DNA of 22,219 nt from Victivallales bacterium (GCA_017963875.1 JAGCTA010000229.1:1-22219); one strand, 5' to 3'. Shown: positions 1 to 8,042, counted from the stretch's first letter. Program-made: numbers and translations. Notes: generated by a model not told the origin, from the sequence alone.

Positions 1-1216
1 ATTTCGGGAAGAGATTGACGCGGGGGCCTTCGCCGATGGCGCAGGAGAAAAGCTCTGCGATGGTGCGCGCGATGAGCGTTCCCTGGCAGTCCGTGGACAA
101 TGTGTGCTTGCCTGCTTGCACAAAACGGAAGGCCTCGGGAAGCCCTGTGATGCAGTCGTCGATTTTCATGCCGTCAAGCAGCATTGTGAAGTCTTTCTTG
201 GATGGTGAGTTGACGGTGAAGTACATCCACTGGTCGTGGGCGGTAGTGAAGGCGATGGACTGGTTGGGATTGACGGTGCGGTTGATGAGTTCGACGGTGA
301 AGTTGTTGAGGCGCTTGCCTTTGGTGGCCTCTGCCTCGGTCGGGATGTCGCGCAAGTTGACGAGATACGTTTCCTCGTAGGCGATCTTGGCATCCGCCTT
401 CGCGATGATCTTGAGCGTAAGTTTCTGGAGACCAGGCTTCATCCCTTTTAGCGTGAAAGTGAATGGCTCTGCTGACGTGAAGGAGACTAGAGGACTTGTG
501 AAACCGTCTGCCACTGCCTGAATCTGATACTGTTCATGCTTGAAGCCTTCGTGAAGCATTCCGTAGAACATGAAAGAGACTTCAGGATGGCTGAGCGGCA
601 CTTCGTTGAGGGATGGTGCCCAGGGGAAGAGGCGGGCCTGAGTCACCATGCCTTGGCTACTCGTCGGCTTGCTCTCCGCGATTGCCTTCTCGGTCAGCGG
701 GATGAGTTTGACGTCGGCAACGTCCATCGTGCCTTTCTGGTTGATGGTCAGGATGACCAGGTCGTATTTCTTTGTATCCGAAGATTCAGGAGCCTTGATG
801 ACCTTCTCGTATTTCTCCCAGCCGTCGGTGTTTTTCGGAAAGTTCTGAAAGCCTGTCTCGTGGAACCATCCGTTGTCGATGACAAGGATGTTGCCGCGCG
901 ACGCGGTGAAGTTGATTGTGCGGACCAACACGGACAGCCTGTAACTTTCGCCAGGAACAAGCGTCAGGTACTTGACGCGTACCTTGTTCTCGTAGCCCTC
1001 ATTGTCTCCTTCGCACATGGAGAGGTAGTTCAGGCCGTTGGGGCCGCCTGAAGTACGGAAATAGGAGAACGGCTCGGGTGATGACACCCAGAAGTTCGGG
1101 CGTCCATCAATCAGTTCGCTGAAGTCGCCGTTGAGAATCAGGTTCTTGCCTTCTTGGGCGAAGAGTCCAAGGGCGGCACAGAGACAGAGCAGGGTGGTCA
1201 AGAAGCGAAGTTTCAT
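1..1216 (-). CDS. Secreted protein with CBM-like N-terminal domain (3' end cut by window edge)
   Basis: The frame reads without a stop from an ATG at 1216 to the left edge, giving 405 codons and no C-terminus. The start is supported by AAGGAA about 8 bases upstream. Residues 1-20 form a signal peptide (MKLRF, then a Leu/Cys/Ala-rich core ending LGLFA), so the product is exported. Residues about 25-165 open with NLILNGDFS and end with DVKLIPL, the typical edges of a CBM4/9-like carbohydrate-binding beta-sandwich. The rest (about 190-405) looks beta-rich, with repeated Ig-like phrasing such as FTLKGMKPGLQKLTLK. No catalytic motif is visible, and the missing C-terminus may hold one. It diverges from another secreted carbohydrate-related gene, so a role in surface glycan binding or breakdown is inferred. 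Confidence 0.85.
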   Translation of the reverse strand, partial: MKLRFLTTLLCLCAALGLFAQEGKNLILNGDFSELIDGRPNFWVSSPEPFSYFRTSGGPNGLNYLSMCEGDNEGYENKVRVKYLTLVPGESYRLSVLVRTINFTASRGNILVIDNGWFHETGFQNFPKNTDGWEKYEKVIKAPESSDTKKYDLVILTINQKGTMDVADVKLIPLTEKAIAESKPTSSQGMVTQARLFPWAPSLNEVPLSHPEVSFMFYGMLHEGFKHEQYQIQAVADGFTSPLVSFTSAEPFTFTLKGMKPGLQKLTLKIIAKADAKIAYEETYLVNLRDIPTEAEATKGKRLNNFTVELINRTVNPNQSIAFTTAHDQWMYFTVNSPSKKDFTMLLDGMKIDDCITGLPEAFRFVQAGKHTLSTDCQGTLIARTIAELFSCAIGEGPRVNLFPK

Positions 1217-1261
1217 GATGCTGTTCCTTGAATTGTTGTGGTTTTGTGATACCTTTGTTTT

Positions 1262-1290
1262 ATGACATGAAAAACACACTTTAATACTAT
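1262..1290 (+). promoter_or_regulatory. Predicted sigma70-type promoter for the plus-strand secreted protein
   Basis: ATGACA (1262-1267), a 17-base spacer and TACTAT (1285-1290) resemble -35 and -10 boxes. The start codon at 1341 follows with a leader of about 45 bases. The -10 lies on the same bases as the -10 of the divergent promoter. This is a consensus match by eye only. Confidence 0.35.
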
Positions 1291-1313
1291 ATGGATAAAT
1301 TGTCCTAATTCAA
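1285..1313 (-). promoter_or_regulatory. Predicted sigma70-type promoter for the minus-strand secreted protein
   Basis: Read on the minus strand, TTGAAT (1313-1308), a 16-base spacer and TATAGT (1291-1286) resemble -35 and -10 boxes. The start codon lies about 60 bases downstream of the expected transcription start. The -10 overlaps that of the plus-strand promoter. This is a consensus match by eye only. Confidence 0.35.
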
Positions 1314-1340
1314 TCAAACAGCCCAAAAGGATTCTCTGAA

Positions 1341-2978
1341 ATGCGGAAAATAACCATTCTTTGTCTGTTGGCTTCATGCCTAGTTGTTTGCGCCGAAATG
1401 TGGAAACCTGAGTTTCCGAAGTTGATTGAGTTTTCGTGGAATTCACCAGACACAAAATATCTCCGTGAACACGTAAAGGAAATGGAGGCTCGGACGCCGT
1501 ATCAGGGGTTGGGCATCCATGTGATTGTGAAAGTCAAGTGGAACGGCAAGGATCTCCTATGCCGACACAACACCATCTGCTCGCCGATTGCCTGGAAGAA
1601 GGAATGGTTTGCGCAGGCGATTGATGACCTGAAACACACAGAGTTTAAACAGTTTACGGATAACTTCATTCGCACAGGTGTCTGCCCCGGAAATGTCTCG
1701 CTGTTTTCGGATAGTGATTGGGCGGCAGTGTGCAACAACTTCCGCATCATGTCTGAAATCGCAAAGGAATGCGGCATGAAAGGTCTTGCCTTCGACCCTG
1801 AAGTCTATGGCGAGCAGTTGTTTATCCACAATGACTCTTGGGGGCACACGCTTGAGGAATCACGAAAGCAAGCGAGATTGCGCGGTCAGCAATTTGCAGA
1901 CGCGATATTCACGCCGTTTCCCGACATGACATTTTTCTGTTTCTTCTGGCACAGCCATCTGTTCAGCGCATACTATAAAGTCGGTTCGGATACATATCAC
2001 GACACGTTCATTGATTTTGTGAACGGCATCTACGACCATCTACCACCGACGGTCAGCATCATCGACGGCAACGAGACAAATGGCTACCGTGCCGCTGAAG
2101 AGAAGGACTTTGAAGCGTTGAATTCTCAAGTGTTCTACAAGTACATGACTGGCATCGACATGGTGAATTTTGCCAAAGCGAGGACGCAGGTGCATGTCGC
2201 CCCAGCATTTTATCTCGACCCGTATTTCATCAACAGCAAAAACAGTTGGGCGGGATATCTGAAGTGGGACACGAAGCCAGACCGCACACGGTATTTTATC
2301 GAAAATCTGTCCCACGCGGCCAAAGTCGCTGACAAGTACATCTGGACTTGGGGTGAGAATGGCTCTTGGTGGCGGGACAAGCCAGGCGAACTATATTCTT
2401 GGGAAAGCCGTTCGCCTGGAGTGACGAAGGCATTGCGCCGATTCGTCACCAATGAGCCGCCGACAGCCAGACTGACGGGAAATGAACCGAATATGTTAAA
2501 AAATCACGATTTCGAGGATTTGAAGGGGTATGACGCAGCGGCAAAATCGCCGAAGGTCGCCGAATGGTCGTTCTGGCAGTCCAGGCTTTCCAAGGGAACC
2601 TACGGGCTGGAGAATCTGCCCAATGGCGGTCATGGTGTCTTCTTCTCCAATATTCTGAACGCGTGCTTCCTGCAGACTCATCCTGCGGAGTATGGCGATA
2701 CGTATGTGTTTTCAGCAAAAGTCTGGCGCTCGAATCCCAACGAGAAGGCATCGGTGACGATTCGCTGGCAGGACGAGAACGGCCGTTGGTGCAGCGAAGA
2801 GGCAGATCGCAGCGAACCTGCGGGAAAGCCTGGAGAAGATGGCTGGTGTACGGTGACTGTTGTTGCCAAAGTTCCCGCTAGCGCACACAAAATCAGTGTC
2901 CTGCTCAGCGGAGCGGACGTCAAGGGCAAAGTCGTCTTTGATGACGCGAAATTGGTGAAGTGCCCCATAGGAGATTAG
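1341..2978 (+). CDS. Secreted glycoside-hydrolase-like protein with C-terminal carbohydrate-binding-like domain
   Basis: 545 residues, with AAGGA about 10 bases before the ATG. Residues 1-18 are a signal peptide (MRKITILCLLASCLVVCA). Residues about 25-370 have the look of a TIM-barrel hydrolase of unknown family: a strand ending in GLAFDPEVYGEQ (an acidic cluster where barrel glycosidases carry catalytic acids), a later IIDGNETNGY, and many Trp and His residues (FFWHSHLF, YIWTWGENGSWW). Residues about 383-543 begin NMLKNHDFE and end VVFDDAKLVK, the edges of a CBM4/9-like beta-sandwich. The next gene starts 4 bases downstream, so the two are probably co-transcribed. I could not assign a GH family; the hydrolase role is inferred from fold-like features and the binding domain. 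Confidence 0.88.
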   Translation: MRKITILCLLASCLVVCAEMWKPEFPKLIEFSWNSPDTKYLREHVKEMEARTPYQGLGIHVIVKVKWNGKDLLCRHNTICSPIAWKKEWFAQAIDDLKHTEFKQFTDNFIRTGVCPGNVSLFSDSDWAAVCNNFRIMSEIAKECGMKGLAFDPEVYGEQLFIHNDSWGHTLEESRKQARLRGQQFADAIFTPFPDMTFFCFFWHSHLFSAYYKVGSDTYHDTFIDFVNGIYDHLPPTVSIIDGNETNGYRAAEEKDFEALNSQVFYKYMTGIDMVNFAKARTQVHVAPAFYLDPYFINSKNSWAGYLKWDTKPDRTRYFIENLSHAAKVADKYIWTWGENGSWWRDKPGELYSWESRSPGVTKALRRFVTNEPPTARLTGNEPNMLKNHDFEDLKGYDAAAKSPKVAEWSFWQSRLSKGTYGLENLPNGGHGVFFSNILNACFLQTHPAEYGDTYVFSAKVWRSNPNEKASVTIRWQDENGRWCSEEADRSEPAGKPGEDGWCTVTVVAKVPASAHKISVLLSGADVKGKVVFDDAKLVKCPIGD

Positions 2979-2982
2979 TCAG

Positions 2983-3240
2983 ATGGAAAGCAGAGTCGCC
3001 GTCATCGGAATCATTGTGGAGGACAGAGAATCCGTTGCTCCGCTCAATGAAATACTCCATTCATTCGGGGAGTATATCATCGGGCGCATGGGCTTGCCAT
3101 ACCCGAAGCGGAACATCGCCGTCATAAGCATCGCGCTTGATGCGCCGACGGACATCATCAGTTCGCTTACAGGCAAAATCGGCATGCTCAAAGGCGTTAC
3201 AGCGAAATCATTGATGGCGAAATTGGACAAGCAGGTCTGA
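2983..3240 (+). CDS. TM1266-type iron-only hydrogenase system regulator homologue
   Basis: 85 residues that I recognise as the small ACT/NikR-C-like family annotated as iron-only hydrogenase system putative regulator (TM1266 type). The family signature is clear throughout: VIGIIVEDRESV at the start, NEILHSFGEYIIGRMGLPY in the middle, then ISIALDAPTDIIS and LTGKIGMLKGV. Length matches the family. GGAG, lying within the end of the upstream gene, sits about 10 bases before the ATG. Such proteins usually sit beside hydE/hydF/hydG or [FeFe]-hydrogenase genes, but here the neighbours are a secreted carbohydrate-related protein (4 bases upstream) and a BNR protein (12 bases downstream). Its ligand and DNA target are unknown; a regulatory role in this cluster is inferred. 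Confidence 0.88.
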   Translation: MESRVAVIGIIVEDRESVAPLNEILHSFGEYIIGRMGLPYPKRNIAVISIALDAPTDIISSLTGKIGMLKGVTAKSLMAKLDKQV

Positions 3241-3252
3241 CAGGGTATGTGT

Positions 3253-4278
3253 ATGACGCAGCGCACATTTGAAACAACGGATGAGGCATCTGGCTCGGTA
3301 TTGCCCGTGACTGTTCAAGACGCGGTTGGATACAATTCCTGGTCGTTTGTGCAAACGATTGGCAATACACTTATCTGCGCCTATAGTCGGGGAATGCAGC
3401 ACAGCATCACGGAGACTTGCAGAGGAGTCTATGCGAGAATTTCAAAGGATGGCGGTCATACGTGGCAGCCTGAATCGACGGTGGTGAATACGGTGGATGA
3501 ATGCGAAAGCGCCATTGGCAAGGGACTGGACGAAAAAGGCGCGATGCTGTTGTGGGTACGGTGCATTGGTGAAAAACGCTGGCATCACGACTTGTACCGT
3601 TCTGTGGATGGCATCTCATTTGAGAGAATTGCCACGCTTGAGCCGTCACCGATGCCGATGCAGATTACAGATGTCTTTGCAGTAGAGGGTGTCGGGCTGA
3701 TGTCGCTTTGGTTTTCGGGACGCTACAAAGACCTTCCAGAGAACTCGTGGGGGACGCTTGTCAGCCGAGACAATGGTTTGACATGGGAGCAGACGACCAT
3801 TGAGAATGGCCTGATGAAAGGCGACTGGCCGACGGAGCCTTCATGCGTGTCGTTGGGCGATGGAAGGTTGTTTGTTGTCGCGAGGGCGGAGCGCAGAGGG
3901 GACGGTGAACCGAGCCGTCAGTTCCAGTTGCAGTCGGATGACAAAGGGAAAACTTGGCGTAAGTTCCGTACAAACATCGACGATGTCAGTGAATCAACGC
4001 CAAGCCTGATTTTGGGTAAAGACGGGAAGATTTGGAACTATTACTATCAACGGGGCGCGGGCTTGCTGAAACGGCGTGTGGTCAATGTTTTCGATGTGTG
4101 GGACAATCCAATGAATTGGCCCGAGCCTGAAAACGTCTGCAAAGGAAGCGAGAACGCTCATCATGCGGGTAATGTCAATGCATGTGTCTATGGCGACAGA
4201 CACGCATGTACCTTTTATTCGGGGGATGAGCGCCAAACTGACGTGAAATTGGTGTTGGCAGAGACGTCATGCAATTGA
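3253..4278 (+). CDS. BNR/Asp-box sialidase-like beta-propeller protein, apparently cytoplasmic
   Basis: 341 residues from ATG 3253. This start is preferred over ATG 3247 because AGGG lies 7 bases before it but only 1 base before the other. Three Asp-box motifs mark a sialidase-type beta-propeller: SKDGGHTW, SRDNGLTW and QSDDKGKTW. The Arg-Ile-Pro N-terminal signature of classical sialidases is not seen (the equivalent region reads LICAYSRG), and there is no signal peptide. Substrate therefore cannot be fixed; related BNR proteins include sialidases, other glycosidases and lyases, and non-enzymatic propellers. It follows the TM1266-type gene by 12 bases and probably shares its transcript. Its stop codon is overlapped by the next short ORF. 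Confidence 0.85.
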   Translation: MTQRTFETTDEASGSVLPVTVQDAVGYNSWSFVQTIGNTLICAYSRGMQHSITETCRGVYARISKDGGHTWQPESTVVNTVDECESAIGKGLDEKGAMLLWVRCIGEKRWHHDLYRSVDGISFERIATLEPSPMPMQITDVFAVEGVGLMSLWFSGRYKDLPENSWGTLVSRDNGLTWEQTTIENGLMKGDWPTEPSCVSLGDGRLFVVARAERRGDGEPSRQFQLQSDDKGKTWRKFRTNIDDVSESTPSLILGKDGKIWNYYYQRGAGLLKRRVVNVFDVWDNPMNWPEPENVCKGSENAHHAGNVNACVYGDRHACTFYSGDERQTDVKLVLAETSCN

Positions 4279-4460
4279 AAAACGGCTTGAAACTATGGAT
4301 GGCGAATCGGAAAAAAACTATTCTTAATTCCGCGATTGAAGGCGGCTGGGTGACACCTCTCTACCCGCAGAATCCGCGTCATCCGCGCCAAAAATACCAA
4401 CTTACGGTAAAAGGAATGGCGTTTTATCGCTTAAATCAGGCGGATAAACAGATAAACTAA
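4269..4460 (+). CDS. Short winged-helix-like ORF, possible remnant of a larger AlbA/RecG-like or Fic protein
   Basis: 63 residues, overlapping the end of the upstream gene by 10 bases. The segment IEGGWVTPLYPQNPRHP followed by RQKYQLTVKG resembles the C-terminal winged helix of RecG-like/AlbA-domain ATP-binding proteins and some Fic proteins, which commonly read I.DKP.S..QKYRLT.KG. The parts that would precede it are absent, since the sialidase-like gene sits there. The N-terminus is Lys-rich (KNGLKLWMANRKKT). It is either a genuine mini-protein that could bind DNA or the tail of a decayed gene left by a rearrangement. It lies 12 bases before the AAA/PD-(D/E)XK gene. No clear ribosome-binding site is seen. 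Confidence 0.4.
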   Translation: MQLKNGLKLWMANRKKTILNSAIEGGWVTPLYPQNPRHPRQKYQLTVKGMAFYRLNQADKQIN

Positions 4461-4472
4461 GGGAGTGTCCGC

Positions 4473-6119
4473 ATGGGAATCTATTTGAATCCAGGGAATG
4501 AGAATTTCAGGATAGCTTTGAATGGAAAAATCTACGTTGACAAGACGGAGATGATTTGCAGTCTGAATTCTCTCGTCGATACGCCACAAAGGTATGTATG
4601 TGTCTCACGTCCAAGGCGGTTTGGGAAAACAATGGCCATCGATATGCTTTGCGCGTACTACAGCCATGATTCAGGCAGTCGTCAGCTGTTTGAGCCGCTT
4701 AAACTTGCGAAATGTCCAGATTGGGACTGTTTTTTGGGACAGTTCGATGTCATTAAACTCACGATGGTCAAATTCCTTTCGGGAAGCAAATCCGTTGCGG
4801 ACATGATTTCTTATTTGAAAGATGAGGTCATGGATGAACTCAAGGCGGCATTCCCCGATGTCAATTATGGCAGCAGGCCGAATCTTACCAATGCTCTTGA
4901 GAGGATTTATGCTTTTACTCGCCGAAAGTTTGTCGTCATAATTGATGAATGGGATGCCATTTTCCGTGAATACAAAAACGACAGCGAAGCGCAGAAGAAG
5001 TATCTGGATTTCTTGCGAGACTGCTTTAAGGACCAGCCTGCGATTGCTCTCGCATATATGACTGGCATTCTTCCCATCAAGAAATATGGCAAGCATTCTG
5101 CACTCAATATGTTTGACGAGTATTCGATGATTACTCCAATGCAGTTTGCCGAATACACTGGATTTACTGGAGAGGAGGTGCAAGGGCTTTGCCGCGAGTT
5201 TGGCATGGATTTCATGAGAATCAGAGAATGGTATGATGGATATAGAGTGGATGGGGCTTCGCCTGCCGATGAGTCTTTCCGCGAATCGACAGCCGCTGAC
5301 AAGAAAAGACCACCCGCACGGAAATACCATCTCTATTCGCCTCTTTCTGTCGTTAACGCAATGATTACAGGGCATATTCAGAATTACTGGAACAAGACTG
5401 AGACATACGAAGCTTTGGCTGAATATATCCGCATGGACTTCAATGGGCTGAAGGAAACAATAGCGCAATTGATGGACGGCGGACAGGTTCATGTCGATCT
5501 TGGAAGTTATCAGAATGACATGAGCACATTTACCTGCAGGGATGACATTCTCGCGTTGCTTGTCCATCTTGGGTATTTGGGCTATGACCAAGAGGCAGGA
5601 CAGGTTTTCATACCCAATCGCGAAATCCTTGACGAGTACAGAGTTTCAACCAAAGGGCGCGAATGGGCTTCGACGATGCGTGCCTTGCAAAACTCTCAAA
5701 AACTGCTTGAGGCGACATGGGCAGGGGATGAGAAGCTTGTGGCGGAATACATCGAGGCGGCACACGACAACGCTGGCAACAGAACGTACAATTCCGAGGC
5801 GGCACTGAGCTATGCCATACGGCTTGCCTACTACAAGGCGCAGGACGAATATACTTTCATCCCTGAACTTGATACGGGAAAAGGCTATGCGGACTTGGTC
5901 TATCTTCCAAAGCATCCAGGGATTCCAGCGTTGCTGGTTGAACTGAAGTACAATGGCGATGCGCAGACATCGATTGACCAGATTCTGGCAAAGGATTATC
6001 CTGCCCGCCTTGAACATTACAAGGGAAATCTTATACTTGTTGGTATCAGCTATGACCATTCCGCGAGGCCAGGTGAACCAGACTTCAAGCATCATAGTTG
6101 CAGGCTGTTCAAGGCCTAG
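4473..6119 (+). CDS. AAA-ATPase-like / PD-(D/E)XK nuclease family protein
   Basis: 548 residues in the AAA-ATPase_like plus PDDEXK_9 architecture (PF09820/PF08011), common in many copies in gut Bacteroidota, Firmicutes and Fibrobacterota. GGGAG lies about 8 bases before the ATG. Residues 10-60 hold the family opener (NFRIALNGKIYVDKT) and a Walker A-like SRPRRFGKT (45-53). Walker B is VVIIDEWDAIF (154-164). MTGILPIKKYG (196-206) and REWYDGY (251-257) are family motifs. The C-terminal nuclease core has E465, D474 (GYADLVY) and E490-x-K492 (VELKYN), so the catalytic set looks intact. The biological role of the family is unresolved (defence, mobile element and nucleic-acid processing have been proposed). 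It has no functional link to the neighbouring glycan genes and may be a transferred accessory gene. Confidence 0.92.
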   Translation: MGIYLNPGNENFRIALNGKIYVDKTEMICSLNSLVDTPQRYVCVSRPRRFGKTMAIDMLCAYYSHDSGSRQLFEPLKLAKCPDWDCFLGQFDVIKLTMVKFLSGSKSVADMISYLKDEVMDELKAAFPDVNYGSRPNLTNALERIYAFTRRKFVVIIDEWDAIFREYKNDSEAQKKYLDFLRDCFKDQPAIALAYMTGILPIKKYGKHSALNMFDEYSMITPMQFAEYTGFTGEEVQGLCREFGMDFMRIREWYDGYRVDGASPADESFRESTAADKKRPPARKYHLYSPLSVVNAMITGHIQNYWNKTETYEALAEYIRMDFNGLKETIAQLMDGGQVHVDLGSYQNDMSTFTCRDDILALLVHLGYLGYDQEAGQVFIPNREILDEYRVSTKGREWASTMRALQNSQKLLEATWAGDEKLVAEYIEAAHDNAGNRTYNSEAALSYAIRLAYYKAQDEYTFIPELDTGKGYADLVYLPKHPGIPALLVELKYNGDAQTSIDQILAKDYPARLEHYKGNLILVGISYDHSARPGEPDFKHHSCRLFKA

Positions 6120-6225
6120 TGTTTGGATTATTTCTATTTTTTGTGAGATGAAACTGTAATCAAATTGTTTTTTATTTGTATTCATAGAATAGCAAATGGG
6201 AAGTAAGGGATTACATTAGTTGGCT

Positions 6226-6241
6226 GACGACAGGTGTCGTC
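6226..6241. promoter_or_regulatory. Palindrome upstream of the isomerase/activase/GH28 operon, candidate operator
   Basis: GACGAC (6226-6231), a 4-base centre and GTCGTC (6236-6241) form a perfect 6+6 dyad about 42 bases before the ATG at 6283. A weak -35-like TTGGCT (6220-6225) immediately precedes it and an AT-rich TTAATTA follows, so it would lie in the promoter spacer. No T-run follows, which argues against a terminator. The rest of the 6120-6282 gap holds only AT-rich sequence and a ribosome-binding site (GGAG, 6272-6275). Confidence 0.35.
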
Positions 6242-6282
6242 GTTAATTACATGCAATCACAGCTTAAAAATGGAGAATCAAC

Positions 6283-7116
6283 ATGTCTGGGCTGAAAATA
6301 GCGGTCATGATCAACAATCTGCGGACGGATTTTCTGGATTCGCTGAAGTTCACGGCGGACCACGGTTGCCGTGGTGTTCACATGTCGTTCACGAAGGAAT
6401 ACAATCTGGATACAGACGCGGCTGGGCGGAAGAAACTGCTTCAGACTGTCAAATCATACGGCTTGGAGTTTTCTGCGATTTGTGCGTGGGGCGGCGGTGT
6501 CGATCTCGGCAATCCAGAAGGTCTTGACGGGCACATTGAGGAAGGCAAGCGCATCTTGGAGTTCGCCGTTGACATGGAATGCAACATCTGGCAGGGGCAT
6601 TGTGGCATCATGCCGCATAGCAAGGAAGATCCGAAATGGGCTAGATTCGTCGATTCCTTTGGAAAAATCTGCCAACATGCGGAGAAAATCGGCGCTCGTC
6701 TGGCGATTGAGACTGGTCCAGAGCCGCCGATTGTCCTGCTGGACATGATCAACGAGGTTGGAAGTTCTGCTCTTTGTGTCAATTACGACCCTGCGAATCT
6801 TATTCTCTGGCCAGCAAAGTACATGGCTTCGGCGGGTGTCCCCTACGATCGTGAGAAGGCATTTGAGGAATATCAGCCTATTGAAGGAGTCAAGGTACTT
6901 GGAAAGCACATCATCCACTCCCATGCCAAAGACGCCAAGGTATTCCCGGAAGGACGCCGTGAGGTTCCGCTGGGCGAAGGTTGGATTGACTGGCCGAAAT
7001 ATATTGGCTATTTCAGAGAAATCGGCTATGACGGATATTTTGCCATTGAACGTGAGGTTGGGGAGGACCCGAAGGGGGACATCGCCCGAGCCATCAGTTT
7101 CCTGCAATCGCTCTGA
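6283..7116 (+). CDS. Sugar phosphate isomerase/epimerase (xylose-isomerase-like TIM barrel)
   Basis: 277 residues, first gene of a three-gene operon, with GGAG about 7 bases before the ATG. The fold family (AP_endonuc_2, PF01261) is shown by the metal-ligand set at the ends of the barrel strands: E143 in LAIETGP, D169 in VNYDPAN, H212 and H214 in IIHSHAKD, and E256 in FAIERE. PLGEGWIDWPKYI (229-241) is the usual loop before the last strands. These enzymes isomerise or epimerise sugars or sugar phosphates in the cytoplasm with a divalent metal. The exact substrate cannot be read from sequence. Its partners, a glycyl-radical activase and a GH28 protein, suggest a uronate or related plant-sugar pathway (inference). 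Confidence 0.9.
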   Translation: MSGLKIAVMINNLRTDFLDSLKFTADHGCRGVHMSFTKEYNLDTDAAGRKKLLQTVKSYGLEFSAICAWGGGVDLGNPEGLDGHIEEGKRILEFAVDMECNIWQGHCGIMPHSKEDPKWARFVDSFGKICQHAEKIGARLAIETGPEPPIVLLDMINEVGSSALCVNYDPANLILWPAKYMASAGVPYDREKAFEEYQPIEGVKVLGKHIIHSHAKDAKVFPEGRREVPLGEGWIDWPKYIGYFREIGYDGYFAIEREVGEDPKGDIARAISFLQSL

Positions 7117-7136
7117 AGTACATCAGGAGGCAACTT

Positions 7137-8042
7137 ATGGCCGCGACAGGCATTGTGTTTGACATTCAGAAGTTTTCCATTCATGACGGTCCTGGAATTC
7201 GCACCAATGTGTTCCTGAAGGGGTGTCCGTTGCATTGCGTATGGTGCCACAACCCAGAATCCTGGTCACGTCAACCACAGATTCTTTTTTCCGTTGACAA
7301 ATGCACAGGGTGCCGTCGTTGTGCTGCGGCCTGTCCAAAAGGCTGTCATACGTTTACGGAATCGGAGCATGTCTTCAAGCGTGAATCGTGCGTCGCGTGT
7401 GGTGCCTGCGCAAAGGCGTGTTACAACGATGCCTTGGAATTGTGCGGTGAAACAAAGACCACGGACGAGGCATTGACCGAGGTCCTCAAGGACAAACCGT
7501 TCTATGAGACATCCCACGGAGGCATGACTGTGTCGGGGGGGGAGCCGATGGCGCAGTTTGAGTTTACGCACGAACTGCTTGAGAAGGCAAAGGCTGCGGG
7601 GCTTCACACCGCCATTGAGACCTGCGGTTTCGCTGACCAGGGGCTATATCGCCAGTTGCTTCCGCTGGTGGATTTGTTCCTATGGGACGTCAAGTCCGTC
7701 AATGATGAGAAGCATCGTCGGTTCACGGGACAGAGCAATGAAAGGATTCTTGAAAACCTGCGGTTTATTGATGCCAATGGTGCAAACTATTATCTGCGCT
7801 GTCCGCTGGTGCCAGGTCTGAATGATTCAGACGAGGATCTGATTGCCATTGCGGAACTGGCAAACTCACTGAGGCATCCGCTGGAAATCGATGTCGAACC
7901 GTATCATCCGCTGGGAGTCTCCAAGGCGAAACGCATGGGAAAGACCGACGGGTATGAGGCGGAATTCGCTCCAAAGGAGACAGTAGAACACTGGCTGGCG
8001 GTCCTTCGCGAGCATACCAATGTGCCAGTGAAGAAACAGTAG
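7137..8042 (+). CDS. Glycyl-radical enzyme activating protein (PflA family, radical SAM)
   Basis: 301 residues. A near-perfect AGGAGG lies 7 bases before the ATG, 20 bases after the upstream stop. The N-terminus carries the family opener (FDIQKFSIHDGPGIRTNVFLKGC) and the radical-SAM cysteines C30, C34 and C37 in CX3CX2C. An inserted two-cluster ferredoxin domain follows: C56/C59/C62/C66 and C85/C88/C91/C95. SGGEP (133-137) binds S-adenosylmethionine. The two-cluster insert is typical of activases of GRE dehydratases, decarboxylases and C-C lyases rather than simple PflA. The enzyme abstracts hydrogen from a backbone glycine of its partner and is oxygen-sensitive. No glycyl-radical enzyme is encoded in the window, which is unusual because the pair is normally adjacent. 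Confidence 0.95.
   Translation: MAATGIVFDIQKFSIHDGPGIRTNVFLKGCPLHCVWCHNPESWSRQPQILFSVDKCTGCRRCAAACPKGCHTFTESEHVFKRESCVACGACAKACYNDALELCGETKTTDEALTEVLKDKPFYETSHGGMTVSGGEPMAQFEFTHELLEKAKAAGLHTAIETCGFADQGLYRQLLPLVDLFLWDVKSVNDEKHRRFTGQSNERILENLRFIDANGANYYLRCPLVPGLNDSDEDLIAIAELANSLRHPLEIDVEPYHPLGVSKAKRMGKTDGYEAEFAPKETVEHWLAVLREHTNVPVKKQ

Noticed and set aside
536..1051. 171-residue plus-strand ORF
   Set aside because: The minus strand encodes the continuous signal-peptide/CBM protein over this span, so this is a shadow frame.
4671..5591. 306-residue minus-strand ORF
   Set aside because: It is wholly antisense to the AAA/PD-(D/E)XK gene, has no family motif and no ribosome-binding site, and its existence follows from codon choice of the sense gene.
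6454..7107. 217-residue minus-strand ORF
   Set aside because: Antisense to the isomerase gene, whose metal-ligand motifs are all intact.
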